From the NCBI GenBank assembly GCA_963930775.1, contig OZ005706.1:4826545-4890544 (forward strand): DNA of 64,000 bases, written 5' to 3'. This DNA comes from Cliona cf. orientalis. Taxonomy: Eukaryota; Porifera; Demospongiae; Clionaida; Clionaidae. This document shows, piece by piece, positions 40,801 to 55,800 of this stretch; positions within the stretch are counted from its first letter, which is position 1, and each line of letters opens with the position of its first letter. The position numbers were made by a program, and so were the translations under genes. The notes beneath the pieces were generated by a model. The model worked only from the letters and a program-made list of their open reading frames with translations. It searched no databases and was not told the origin of the DNA.

Positions 40801-43800
40801 GGATATCCCCTGGTTCCCCCCCTCTAAATAAATCACTGCTCTTGTTGTGTTTCCATTGCTCAACAACCGGTACAAACAGTTCGTCATCTGATTCGACAGA
40901 CTGCGAGCCTCCTAACATCTTAGAGTAGCCATTAAAACGCGATGAGAAGGCTTCTCTTCTGTTTTGGCCCCGCGGAAAGCACTTTGCTGGCTTCATAGTA
41001 GCTACATCGCGCGATGATTCTGCGATCCGATTGGTTATTCCATAGCAATGCGTGATGACGCATAAAAGGTTGCCTAAAATGTCATTTTTTTAGATTGTAG
41101 GAAATGATGTACATGTAACTAGAAAGGTTGCTATAGACAAAAAACCCTTTAGATCAGCTGCGAGCACTAATGTAAGTTTTGGAAGTTTATAAGTGGTTGC
41201 ACTATATCAGTGAAATTTTTTTATCTCCCCGCTCCTGGATCATTGCTTCACTTGTTTGTCACATCCCTCATTGACAAGTAAACTGGCAGATGACCAGCGA
41301 GCTTTAGCAAGTACACAGATACAAGTACCTTGGCAATTAAGACCCTTAGCTTTTGGTAAGCAATACTCAAGTAAGCCATACAGTAGTGGTGACTTCAGTT
41401 GGCACTCTTGGATAAGATACATGTATGGCTTTCTGATCATTGTTTTGAGCAAGGGTTGCGTATTTCACCCTTAATAATTATTATTCTTCCCAGATGCTTA
41501 ATAATATAGGAGCGAGTCATTACATTGTGAACAATAAAGTATGATCCTAATGCCTTTACCATGGCTTGTCTTGAAGGAGTAAGAATAAAATTCTTCCAAT
41601 ACTAGCAAAATTGGATAATACCAGGGATGAATCAATGGATACCTGTGGTAGAAACATGTAATCACGACCCCCATGCATCATGATTAGTGAAATTATAAAA
41701 TTCATAGTGGATTATTCATGATTCTGTTCAACATTTAATCTCTTAGCTAGATGTTTGACTCTGCACTTGAGCTGAGGAGCTGCATTGTGGAGCTCGATCT
41801 TCACTACTGCTCTGGGTACTGCTTTCAAGTTTGATGTAGATTTAAGGCAGAAATCCTTTACTTTAATTTACTTGACCTCTTTTGTAGTTCTGAATCACCT
41901 TCCAGTTTAATAACTTTTCTAACCGAATTTAGAACACTTGCTGCATAAATATCCACCTGATAGTGCCTGGCTGCTGTCTCTTCATTTCACGCCAGTCTGA
42001 TGAATGAGAGCTACAAGGCATTTCTTTACTGTATAATTGGCCTCACTTTCCAGGTTTTTTTTTCTATCTTTTATTTGATCGTAAATTTATACAAAACACA
42101 GCTTTCAGCTCTTGGACTCCATTGTATTTCCACTGTTACAGTACTGAGGTTTACAAGACTTTATGTGAGATCACGTATAGTTGCCACGTTGTACAGCTGG
42201 GTATTGTCTGATCTATCTGAATTATCTAGTATCTCTGATACAATGGAGATGTTGCTATTCATTAAGTTGCGGACAGCTGTCCGACTGCTTTGGTCCCAAC
42301 AAGGGTAAGCAATTGAGCATTGTGTAGCATAGGAGAAAAACATGCAAAGTCTTATCTCTTAAGGCCAACAAAAATGCTACCTCCAATTCAGCGTAAGTGG
42401 AGGGTGAAGCAAACTTAACTAACCCACCTAAAGCATTAAATTTGATGCTCAATGACCTATTAATGGTAGATTGTGTACGCGAGCTTTTTTCCACTAAAAT
42501 CATCATGGCTATAATATAACATCCAGTAATTCCTGAATGAACTTGTGGAATGGATCGTATCACTTGATTGGCAAACATTCCAGAGATATCACAAAGATTA
42601 AAAGAGTATGCTTCTGGGGCATAAGATTTATTATAGTGTACTTTCATAACATACTGTTTTTTTTGCTCCTAGTCAATGACAATCTCTAATTCATCTGGTG
42701 AGGGCCAGCAACGTACATCAGGAGAAAATTCTTTCCCAGCAAGATATTGACCTGAGTTAAACAATTTGCATCGCTGGACTTGGATATTCTCGAGCCTAGC
42801 CTCTTTTATTACACATAGAAGGTTCCAAAATATACGTGACGACTTATGACACGGACGCAATGACTATCATTAAAAGACATAGCATGATCTCTGTTACACA
42901 TATATTTCGCTTGTGCACAATCAAACACTAAATAGTGGACGACTGGAGATTGATGAGACTTGTCAAAGTACCTCCCAAGTGTGTGTTTCAACACTTCTGA
43001 AGGATCTCTAGCCACACTGGGAGAAGCCATCAAAGATCTGTCCAGACGATTTGCAGAAGGAAAACTAGAGCAGACAAACAAACAAATACCTGATAATCAT
43101 GATGTGACAGCCCTATATCTTTTGGACCATTTATCCATCTATATATTATAAGCAAGCTGTACGAGATACAAAGTGTTTTTTATTGGGCCAAGTAATATGA
43201 ATACTTTAAGAAGGGGAAGCTGGCTCAGTCAGTATGTAGTAATAACCGTTATCTACTCATATGGTACAAGTTCAAAAATTAATGTCACTGGCTGCGTCAG
43301 AGTCAATACCTCATTCAATTGATGTTTGGATCGACAATAGCCTTTTGCACTTTCATGATAAGGAACAAAGCCATCTAGTTCTAGAGCACTACATTTTGAA
43401 GCATCCAATTTTAAAATTCCCTCTTCGGAAATATGTACATCAGGTGTGATGTTTAAGTGCAAATTTTGCTACATCATAAAATCCTGACTGGAACCAGAGC
43501 TGGACCCATATACTTCCTTTAGAGTTCTGCTGTGTATGTATGTGTGCACTTTGACGTTCACACTCCTCTAACATACATGTATCATCAGGAATGTTAGATA
43601 TCAATTCCCATTTTCTTGTGCTGAATGCCCTTTCCATTTTACAAAATATTCACACTGACTCTTCCTTGCATTGAATTGATTTTTTCGACTTGTAGAATCA
43701 CCAACCAAAGGTGGTTTAATATGTCCATTAGTTTGTAGTCAATAACATTGTAACAAATTATCATGATCCCTGATAGCACTCATAATAGATTATGTCATAT

Positions 43801-46800
43801 TCCTAATAATAACATAATTCTTGTCTCTTGTGGACTCTTCTGTTATCTAACAGATTACTTATTTTTGATACACCTGCAAAGAGGAAGTATAGTATTTTTT
43901 GTTCTTCAATTTCTCATATGGACTCTTTCTACTATACACCTGCATGCAAAGAGGAAACATTTTTTCTTCTATTATCCAACGTTCTTGATACACCTGCAAA
44001 GTGGAAGTATTTATTACTCAATAATCAGATCAAAATTATACTTAATTGCCTCAAATTGAATGCCACCGCTTGTTCGCAGACTATCCATATGGTCGGGAAG
44101 TGACTGTCTACTGAAATCAAAATATCTGTTGCTCTGTACCTATGACTATTTCTGTCGCTTGAGTGTGGGTTAGTACTGAACTGATTGCCACTTACTTTGG
44201 AGCTATATACAATGAAAATATATTTTAATTAATAACTAGCACAGTACAATGAATTCCAGACAAGCTGTCCAGCATTGGAGCAATCAAAAGGACTGGTCGT
44301 GTGGGAGGAATGGACTTCAGAAAAAAAACGAAACCATTCAGTATAATAATTATAACTCTTGCGTTATCCACCCATTATCACTACAGTGGAAACTTGTACC
44401 AGGATAGGCTCCCTCTTTCAATCTACATCCCAAATCCACAACCCCGGTCACTCTTCTTCTTAAAGTCTCTACTGGGACATTGTAGAGCCATGATGCCTCT
44501 CTTAATCCCATCCCTCTTTTACAGACTTTACTGCTACTGCCATATGCTCTCGCACGACCATTGCTTACGCTTAGCACTGGTAACTGTCTTTGATTTCATT
44601 GACATTGATTCCAATCACACAATCTCTCGATACAGTCAACTGTCAGTCACCTCTGGTTGGAAAAAAGAGCAGCTCTCCGCCTAGTCAGCAATTACTTCTA
44701 AATACTGCCCACTGTTACGTAATTTGCGCGCTAAAAATTCTCACAGCAAACGCTCATGGCTGGTAAATACTAATGATTACTTTAGACTAAAGATTTTGCA
44801 AATTGTCTCATAATACCCATAGGAGCATTTACCTTAAACATGTACTAAGTGTGGGATTCTATCATGTATCAAGATACCATAACATTATAATATTATTATA
44901 GCTCCTAGAATGCTAATTTCTGCGGCACGTTAGAAAAACATTTTTTCTCCAGTGAATACATTAGAAGTCGCTCTTTATACTTTCTGGCAAGATACAGCTA
45001 CTCTAAACTAGAATACCATGAGACTATAGCCTCATATTGATCGTGCATGTGCCACCTTAACAACTCAACCTTTACCGATTCAGTATGTAAAGTATCGCTA
45101 TATTTTGATATTGATCCATGGGTTTATGGTATTGATTTAATTTCCATTCCTGCATGTGCCCCATATATACATGTATAAAAATATTATGTGTGTGCACGGT
45201 TACTCAAAGAGCAAGCGTAGGGATGTATAGTGGGTGTGATACGTTATCCCTACAAATCTTGTTTGTATATTTTTTGGCACTGCCATCCCTACTTCATCCT
45301 TCAATTTTATTCAATTATTTTTTATACTTGTTACTGTTCTGATTTAGTGGGCCCTTGCGGTAGCTCATTACATCCCCACGCTTGCTTTTCTCGTTTATGA
45401 TGATATGAATATTTGGATTGAACCCACCAATGCTCGCACTAATCGCATATTTGCACGGTCTCTTTCACACGGATATATTATAGCAGCTGCATGCACACCT
45501 TCATAAACTATCCCCTACCCTTAAGTCTATTAGCATTCAGCTGCTTTGTTATAGAATAAAATCAAGTTAATTACCAGTGTATTTGTATTGTTTTACTTAG
45601 AGCATGTGCTGTAATTGATAACCACATTCTCTGTACATGTGCTGTAATTAATAGCCACATTCTCTGTATGTGTAGGTTGAGCTTCTAACTCCTTCGGGCC
45701 AGCGACTGTTGCTATTGACGACCCCGGTTATCTTACAATTGGATGGAGGAGCATGTGAAGAGAGAATCATATCTCACGAGGTGAAGGAGTTGGGAGAGCA
45801 TAGGTACGTAAGTGTACACATAAGTGGAAGCCAATGATAACAGGCTAGGAGACAATGCTGGAATTGTCCAATAGTATCTTGCATAAGGACAATGTGAAGT
45901 TTTCTATCCTGACTGAGTAATACATTTACTTATACAGTACATGTACATGTATATGGGTGTTCTTATTTCATGTGGAGGTACATGTACACTGTGTATAAGT
46001 AAATGTGGGTTAGTATGCTTGTTTGCTTTGCTGAGTCACTAGATAGTGTCCTGAATAGAGGGCATATTTTTTGGGGTATCCTAAAATTTAATTATGTACA
46101 TGTATTTTTGAGATTCATGTGTACATTATTATGTACATACACATATATTGTTGGTTTCATGCAGCCTCATTTGCTCAGCTACATATACAGTTCACTCATC
46201 TGGCGAAGAGCTATTTCTTAGGAAATTTTTCAAGTTTGGGGTATGTGTTCAACTAAAAAGAATTCCTCCCTATTATACGACCTGTGTGTACATTGTGTAT
46301 ATTCTGTATAGGTGTCCAAACCACTCGATGTGAAGACAAAGTTTATGAATGTTGAAGATAATATCATCTTGCTTGAAGTGCAAATCCAGAACATCACTCC
46401 TCACCCTATGTATCTGGAGGTGGTCAGCTTTGACCCAGCTCCTGGATTCAAGGCTACCAACTACAACATAGTGCAACAGAGCTCAGAAGGAGGCCAGGAG
46501 GATGATCATCAAGATGAAAGGTATAATAGTTGGATGGCGTGCGTACGTGTCTATGTATTAGGGTTACATACAGGATTTATAATGCACTGTGTGTATACAT
46601 GTATAGCTTACACACACTCTTTCTCTGAGATTGATGATACTAGTGTGATGGAATAATAATAATATTACGACAGTCTTGTGAAAGAGGGTCCACTATGGAT
46701 TGTCTGCCAATGCATCTGTAACTCAACACAGTCAAGGCCTGGATCACATAATGGGCAAGGGTCATCAGTAAATAATATTCATGAATCTATTTCTATGGTA

Positions 46801-49800
46801 ACTACTGTGGTCATGTGACCGGCCGTACCAAGTAAACAATTGCTAGCGATAATATTCCCACTCATATTGCCTTATTGTTGTGATATGCTAGCTTACCTGT
46901 GTTGTTTTTGTCAGTAGAGACCGTTCGATTTGCTTGATTTTGACCAGAATTGTTCAAGAAATAATATTGAAGTGGGCATGGCCACTCGGTCACATATCTA
47001 ATGTGCTGCAGTTACATAATGTAGTAGTAGTATACAGCTAGGCAGCATAATATGATAAGGAGGTGACTACAGATCGAGTTTACAAGCTACATGTGTAGAT
47101 AAATTAAGATTGAGTAGTTTTATTATCACAATTGTGAAAGAACCTGTATACTTTCGCTGAGTTTTAAGACGAACACCCGAGAATGTACATTTCACGCCAC
47201 TTATCAGAGCGTAAATAATATCGAGCTAAATTAATCTATACTGTGGGATGTTAGTACACTATAATACCGTATAACCAGAAAATTTGGTGGTTTGGAGGTC
47301 TATGTTACAACTACCAAATAAAATCTGCCAAAATCTCTTACTCGCATACATGTGTATACATGTACGTATGGCGATCCTGTACCGAACCGCCAAATTAATT
47401 TTCTTGCAATAGCAATTTGGGCTCAACCACCAAATTTAATTCCTGCCATCACTCGAAATATCACTCATGACCAGTGTTGCCTACAATTGTCTGACATCAT
47501 TCCTTACTACATATCCTGGCAATCCTTTGTATAGCTAAGGCCTAAGCTTAAATAGCTTAATAACTAAATAATGTACCCAGGCTCCGTGCGCCTAGCATCC
47601 TATACATGTATGTACAATCACGTTACTGTCCAGGGGATCCTATATATATATACACGTGACGTATAATTGGGGCGAGCCTGAGCGAGCCCCACATAGACGA
47701 GGTGAACGCTCGCAATCCATATATTATTATTATTATTATTATGTATGGTACGTCCGTCACGCGCGAACCGCCATAGACATTGTACAGCGCTGCGCGGTAT
47801 ATTTCAAAAGGCCGCATGAAAACATTTGCGTCAGCATAGACACGTGTTTTTTGACACTATTTCAGTGAAATTCGCCATTTTTTTTGGCCACTTTATTATG
47901 ACTATACTTGTTCTTTGCTACTGTTTTTAATATGAGTTCTACTAACACTGAATCTGCTGATGCGAAGAGAGAGAGAAGGCTTCAAAGAAGACGCGAAAGA
48001 GAGAGAGCGCATCGTGCTTCTGAAACAGCCGAACAACGGGAACAGCGGTTGAGCAGAAGGAGAATCAGAGACAGAGCTAGGCGTGAAGCCCAGTCAGTCG
48101 AACAAAGACAAACTCTTCTTCAACGTAGGCGGGAAAGGCTAAACGCTGAGTCTGGTGAAGAAAGGGATGTTAGACTGCAGCACATGAGGGAAGTGTCAAG
48201 GGATACAAGAGCTAACGAATCGTCCCAGCAAAGAGCAGTCAGGCTACAACAGATGAGGGACCGCCTGGCCAACGAGTCAGCAGAAGAGAGAGAGGCCAGG
48301 CTACAACAGATGAGGGACCGCCTGGCCAACGAGTCAGCAGAAGAGAGAGAGGCCAGGCTACAACAGATGAGGGACCGCCTGGCCAACGAGTCAGCAGAAG
48401 AGAGAGAGGCCAGGCTACAACAGATGAGCGACACCCCCTCACCTCCTTCAACACCCGACCTCCCCCCTTACATCGACAGCGACACCCCCTCACCTCCGGA
48501 CCTCCTCCCTTACATCGACATCGACACCCCCTTACCTCCTTCAACACCGGACCTCCCCCCTTACATCGACAGGGACACCCCCTCACTTCGTTAGCAATGC
48601 CTCCTCACCTCCTTCAACTCCAGACCTCCCTATTATAGAAGATAAGTCTCGTTATACTAGTCGGTATATCAATCCCCAAATAATAGCATTTTTAAGACAA
48701 AGCCAATTCCTGGGTAATGGGTATGGATCATTGTTCTAGGTGAACAAAAGTCCATGGCGAACACAAGTCCTACGTGAAGATTGAAGTTCTAGGTGAAAAC
48801 AAGTCCAGGATACTTATTCTTGGTGAACAAAAGTCCTAGATGAAGGTTATTGTTCTAGGTGAATACAAGTCCAGGATACTTACTCTTGGTGAACAAAAGT
48901 CCTAGATGAAAACAGTAGGTGAACAAAAGTCCATGGTGAACACAAGTCCTAGATGAAGTCATTCTTCATAACTCCTTGATGAAATTAATTCCACTAGCAT
49001 TTCGTCAGTGCTCAATCCCTGCACGTCCATCATCTCAACATATATATAGCTAGTAAGATTAGTATATCAAAAAGCATAGGGTACCCGTTAGCTATAATAA
49101 TGTCTTTTTAATCTTCTATTATATACTGCGTATCAAATTGCACGAGAGAATTCTGAAACAGAAGAGGAACTTTTAGCTTTAGGCATACCGTTTCTATGCA
49201 CACACACATTAGGTGGTGTGGGTTGGGAACTACCTCCTCGTGGTCCACACTGGGATCTGCTAACTACTAAAGTGGAACAATTACAGTTTATTTCACCTAC
49301 AGAGACTCTTCCAGTTTCTTCTTTCACTTCCACATACCTGCAAAGACTCCAAATAGTTAGCTAGCAGATGCAAAATGTTCCCACCTCCTTAATTTATGCA
49401 CATTTTATTTTGACCATCACACACTTCCAGATACTCCACATCAGCTAACAGATGCTAACTGTTCCCAATACTCACTATTTTTTCATACTTTTATTCTTCA
49501 AACTGTCCATACGCAAGTCTATTAATTTTGTATCCATGCATTCTATTAATACAAGAATATTATGGCGAATTAACTGTATTGTCTATAGGTGGTCCATGTG
49601 TTTATCACGCATGCGCAAATGTGAAGGTAAAGATCGTCACTATGCTGATGCACGTACATATTACAGTAGCCATGAGTAGAGTGTAGACGATCAGTTTGTA
49701 TGACTAGCTAGAGGGTGCTGTGTGGTTGAGGTGAAATCTACTAAGTACACATGCGAGAAGAGAAGGCATGGTTTAATCCAGTCTTAAGTACTATGGAACT

Positions 49801-52800
49801 TGCTCAGAAGCAACTGTGAAGACTGTGCTTTAAATAGAATTGCCTAGCTGTTGTCAAACTCGTGATTAACATTGCACAACAAAAGAAAGCTGGAAATGTC
49901 TAATGACTTGAATAAATAACATGAAGTAAATAAACAATCACAATGCAAATATAAGAAAGATGAATAAATTGATGATTTGAAGTTTCCAAGTGATTTGCCA
50001 GCACAAGTTTCAATTCAGTTTACGTCTCTTTCGCCTAATCTCTTCTCTTACTTTTTCTCTCTCCTCCTCCTCAATCCTTACTCTCTTTCTCGTCTCATCT
50101 TCCACTTGCTTTTGCCTATACCTTTCGCACATTCTTCTCTCTCTGTCCTCCTCTTGTTTCTCAAACTTCGCTACTTTCTCTCTCAACAACATGACTTCTT
50201 TTCGTAAACGATACTCACTATCCTTCCTCATCTTCTCCAGTTTTTTCTCATCTTCTATCATTGACTTCACCTCCTCTTCTCTTCTATTAAGTTCTTCCTG
50301 TCATTGCTTTAACTCCTCCTCCTTCTTTTTCATAGAACTAATGTCAACAGATTTCACAGATCGCTCATCTTTAGATGACAGTGAGCCCATCTTCATGAGC
50401 CCAGAAAAAGCATGCAAGTGGTCAAAAGTCCAAAGTGCACTAAAGGACCATTACCCACTACACAACGACCTTTTCCATATGTGCATTGAATCATGTTGAA
50501 TCATGCACAATAATCACTGACACTTCACATTATTTGCTGAAGGCTTCCACCTTTATCACTTTCTCACATGGATTACCCCACTCTGAGTCCACCTTTATCA
50601 CCAACTCACATGGATTCTCCCACTCCCAGACCCCCCCTCTCTCTTTTCCACGTGGATTCCCACACTCTGACTCCATCTTTATTGCCTTCCCACGTGGATT
50701 CCCCCACTCCGAGTCCCCCTCCCTCGTCGTTCCAAATGGATTCCCCCACTCAGAGTCCACCTTCCTCTCTTCCAATGTGGAATCCAACTTCACCTAGATA
50801 CATCCCAAGCCCCCCTCCCTAACCTATTTTTATTTTCACTCCTTCCTGCCCCATATCTATGCACCAACAATCTGTTCATGTAAACAATTTTTACTCTTAA
50901 TAATCAGTGAAAGTGAATAAATGATTAATATAAGAATCAATAATAAAAGTGAATAAAAGTGGATCACAATGAATCAGTGAGGGTAAGTATTAAATAAGAG
51001 ATTGGTGCATAAATAATGATCATGGTTCAGCAACAATTAACATTTACAGCTGTTGCACGGAGTACACAACATCTCCCTTGTCCACAACGAATTTCAACTT
51101 ACCAGTGGACAAAAGTGCCAGCCTCACATTCGTTTCTCCTTCATCAATGATGCTCTTCAGTGCATCAGTAAACATCATCAGTGTATGCCTCTTGCCGTCA
51201 CTCCCGTCTACAACAACACGAGCTGTCATAAGCCTTTTACACTTGCTCCGCTTCATCCACATCCCACATTTAGTACATTCCGCAGCCACCTCGTCACCAC
51301 CCGTCACTTTTGCAGTGCAACCGATACACCCTTCATAATCTTCAACATACACCACTCCGTCAATGTCACCCTCCACCACCTTCCTAACGATTCCCTTCTC
51401 CTCCAGATCACCCTCTTGAATATTAGCAGTCTCTCCAATGTCCTCCACGCTCATAATCTCACACTCTTTTCCTACAGACAAATAGTCCGCACCACGGTAG
51501 GACCTCACAGTCACTCCTTTCAATTTGTAGCTCCTTCCTTCCTCCATGTTTCCCACATCTTCCTCCCACAAAACAACTCTTCCACACCCATCGCAATCTC
51601 CAACAACACAGTCCTGCTTTTTTAGAATCTTGCCATCTCTGTTTTTCACTTCTTGAGGCGGCTCAACGCTTATCACCTTCACAGTTACAGTAACGGCTTG
51701 ATCCATTGTCACAGTACTCACATCGTTCCTCTTTATTACAGCAGGCTCCTTGCGCACAGCCACATCAACGCCACTAAACTTCTTAGGGGAGGCTTCCACC
51801 TTAGAAGACTTTGTCAATAAGATCTCTGATCCACCTCCACGAGCTGCCCTCACTTGACAGTTGACCAGGGAAACAGCACTCTTCTCCTCAAAGGCACTGC
51901 TCAACTTTGCTCGTAGCTGTGGTTCAAAACAGATCACCCTCACACTACCCTTTCCGTCGCACACTTCCCCGGTAAAATACTTTACAGAGTCATCTCTCTT
52001 GCTTTTTTTTTACGGGGCTCAGCTCGGTCAACATTCCATCAACAACAGCGCTAGAGTTCTCCTGTTACTGAGCTGGCTTTGTGATGCTGAGCGACTGCGA
52101 CAGCGCCTTTGTACACGCCGGCTCGAAGTTTGATGTCGATGAGTGGCCCTTTGGGGAGTAGCTATAGGCGATCGAGAGTGGGACCTAGAGTGAGGGCCAT
52201 GGTAGTCGTCCCTGCTCCTACCAGACGATCTATTTATGCTGCTGTGGTGGCCACGGTGATGTTGATGGCGTTCTTTGCTGACACGTCGCTCGCGCTGGCG
52301 AGCTGTAGCCGTGCTATTGTTGCTAGCAGCCCTAGACGACGTTCGTCCATCATTAACATCCTCGCGCTGGCGAGGAGATTCGCCAGAGTGCTCTCACTCG
52401 CGCTATCGAGCGTGGCAGGTCCTAGGAGCATTGGAATTGGTGCTCAAGTGGGTACTGAGGCGTTCAGCCAGTGCTTTCTTATTTCCAGTGGACGACAGGT
52501 TTCGTGCTTTGAGTTGTGCTGAAGATTGTCGAAGTCATGTGGAGAATGTTGCTCAGCGTCAATCGTTGTTGCTGCTTGGCTGAAGTCCGTTTAGGCGGCA
52601 TCACGACTTAGCGTTTGATACCGAGGCTCTGTCTGTGACTTTGATAATGAGGCTAGTTGTAGCACTCTTAGATTGGCAAGGAGGCTAGCTGTAGCACTCT
52701 TAGCATTTGCCAAACTGAACCAGCACTGGGGGTGGCATGAATAAGAAGTACATGAGTGATATGACATATTTGTGGTCATGTAGACTGATTAGGATGTTGT

Positions 52801-55800
52801 GGTCAAGTTTGCCATTCATTAACAAACATTTACACAAGTTATATGACATGATGTAAATGATCTAGTAAATCGGCAATGGCATTGAAGATCTTTGGTGTGG
52901 AGCGTAAACCAAATGGTAAGGCACGATCGACATAAGTGTTGCCTCTCCACCAAATCCCGAGCAGGTCATAGTCAGCAGGATGCACTGGGACTATCCTTTA
53001 GGCATCTGTTAGATCTACTATGACTAGTTGTGTTCCCCAGGGCCCTGCCTAGATAGCGATCGAAATATATTAACTGCATCATTTACTTTGGCATAGCGCA
53101 AAGAGCATAAATCTGAGGAAATACCATCATTAACGCTGCTACCAAGTGGGGATGAGAGGTCACAAATCATGTGCCACTTAATTAGACTGGTGCGCTTTTG
53201 GGACTAGGCCCAGCGGACTGGTATGAACCAGTGGAGTAAGGTGAGGAGGAACTGGTCCCAGCAATCGTCCTTCTGCTAGCTCAGTAGCAATTCGTTCATC
53301 AATAACTTTCATGTTTCCAAGGGCTGAAGGGTGGTTGGTTGAGCGGGATTGCAGGTGGGCACGGTTGTGTCTGTATCCTATTCTAAAGCCCCTAAAGATG
53401 CCCATGTGGATATAAGATGCCAAGGCTTGGTCAGGGTGTCTGTTGAGGAATGGTGGGAGCTCTTTCAGCTTAATAGAAGACTGGTACATCGGCCAGGTGC
53501 GATGGGGAGAGGGGCTGGAGGTTACTGACAGCTTAAGAAGGTCGGAAGTGTATTGGTAGTGGCCATGGATTATGTTTGCAGACAGGACCAATAAGTATGT
53601 GGTCAGACCTTATGGAACCTGTGATAGGGGTGTAGAGGAGTGGAGGTTGTAAAAAAATTTATTATTCAGCCAGATGATACACAATAAATTATATCTAAAG
53701 ATTTGTCCCTATACATGCAAGTAAATAGATAACTATAGCACAACACCGGTCACTATTGTCCCTACTGGCCACAATGTTGCTTAACAGGATTCACGGGCGG
53801 GAGCTGAGCAGTAGGTAGAGCATGTGGGCCGAGTTGTGGAGGGGGGGTCATGTTGCTGCTTATAAATGGAGCCGTCGGTGGTCTTTGAACAATCCCTCAC
53901 TATGTGTGGTAGGTGACAGGTAGCACAAATATGCCTATATCCACAGTTACCCGGGAAGATACACAACCCCCTGTTCCACGAGATGCTGATATTGTCGGAT
54001 TTGTGTCTGGGAGTGGTAGGCGGGGTGGTAGGGGGGCAATTTGCTGGGGGATGTAGAGAAAGCAGTGCGCACCGGGCGCGAGTGTGATCTACCTTGCGAC
54101 ACAAGTTGCAGAACATGGCTCCTTGGCCTGGTCAGAAGCTGAGCATGGTAGATGCCTGGAGTGCGGGTAGAAGCGTATTCCACCGCAATGATGGGTCAGC
54201 GCATGTCTGCTGGCGGAATGCACAATCATAGTCCAACTAGCCTGATTCCCCATGTCGAGGCGCCTCCCTAATGATTAAATGGGCATATGCCAGTTGGTCT
54301 CTCGTGGTGGGGTCAGATGTCAGAATCGCTGCATACCCTAGGAAGCAATAGCACCAGGTAGACAAGGATGACACTTCCTGCAAGCAGGGTCGCGCTCCAC
54401 CTAAAATTTGGAGTGGGGGGGACTCCTTGGATGGTCTCCTCCAGCTGGCTGAGCAAGGTGATATTGTTGGCCAGCAGCTCCCTCATTTCAACAAACTGGC
54501 CCAACTTCACTTTGTCCACATGGTTATGGGGAAAGGTTCAGCAGCTGGTGAAAGGACAAAACTGATATTAGGACTTGTCTTTGTAAGTTGTGGTAGGACT
54601 GGATTCGCTGGGGGTGGGTTAGTTGTAGTTGTAGTTTAGGCATCTTAAACAGCTTAATAGCTCTGGAATGGGATGACAAAATAATATCACTACTTGAAGA
54701 ATTTGGCGCCGTCACAAAACTGCACAAATCGCTCTCGCTGACCGGCATGAGGTTCACAGCCACGCATGCGCAACAGAGACCTCTGTAACTGTTGTAACGA
54801 CCAGGGTCTCCTGATGTTATTAGCAAATACTTATTCAGTAAACTTAGCTACATACAGGCTACACTTACAAAAAGACAGCTACTTCATGACTGACAAAGAT
54901 TAGCAACTGAACTCAATACACAAAACCGGTCTGACTGGCCTAACTAGAATGACATAGCATTACATCATAACCAAAGATACAAAACCAATACCACATAACA
55001 CTACACTGTGGTAACTTGGGAATGGTTTAACCATTGAAGATTATTATTTGAGTAGCAAGAAAACTGACGTGCATAAAGTGAAACAAACAACACTTATATA
55101 CAAAATCAAAACCTAATGAAAGTTCTAGAATAATTAACAGTTGAACATGTTACATACATCACTTTAACAGTCACCAACACCTAAAATGTTAACTAACAAG
55201 TTTCACACTAGATATTGCTAACAGCTTAACACTTAACTATGCTAATCAAAAGTTTACAAGTTGTTACCCTCCTCCCCTTCTGGAAAGAGAAATTCTATGA
55301 GTATCCAAAACAATCTGGGGGATGAGTGGCTCTAGATGATCGACGTAGAGTGGGAGGTTGAGGTTCTGGATCAGGTGAGACCTCATCATGGTGGTCAGTC
55401 GATGAAGCTAGATCAGGGAGATACGTCCAATCATCTGACTGTTGGCTAGCAGATGTTTCATTGTGTTCAGGAGTTATTGCTCTGATCCAATTCCAACTCA
55501 ATTTCAAATGATAGTGGGCCAAGTACTTTAATTTTCCTGGAATCCATTCTTTAGTGTTAGGAAACTTCCTTGCACAAACCAAATCTCCAACTTGAAATTC
55601 TTTTACTTGAGCGTTTTTATCATGGCTTGATTTCTGTTGTTCTTGCTTTTGTTGAACTCTGTCTGATATTTGTGGGATTAAGAGATCCAAAATAGTACGG
55701 GGTCTCAGTGGCGTGTCCAGGATTTGAAGTAGGGCCGCGCGCAAAAAAATTTAAGCCACGCCCCCAAAACGTTGACCACGCCCCTCGATAACCTGTTCTC

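Noticed and set aside
48120-48586. Two minus-strand frames opposite the Helitron-type ORF
   Set aside because: Both are shadows of the 57-bp and 51-bp repeats; composition is repeat driven.
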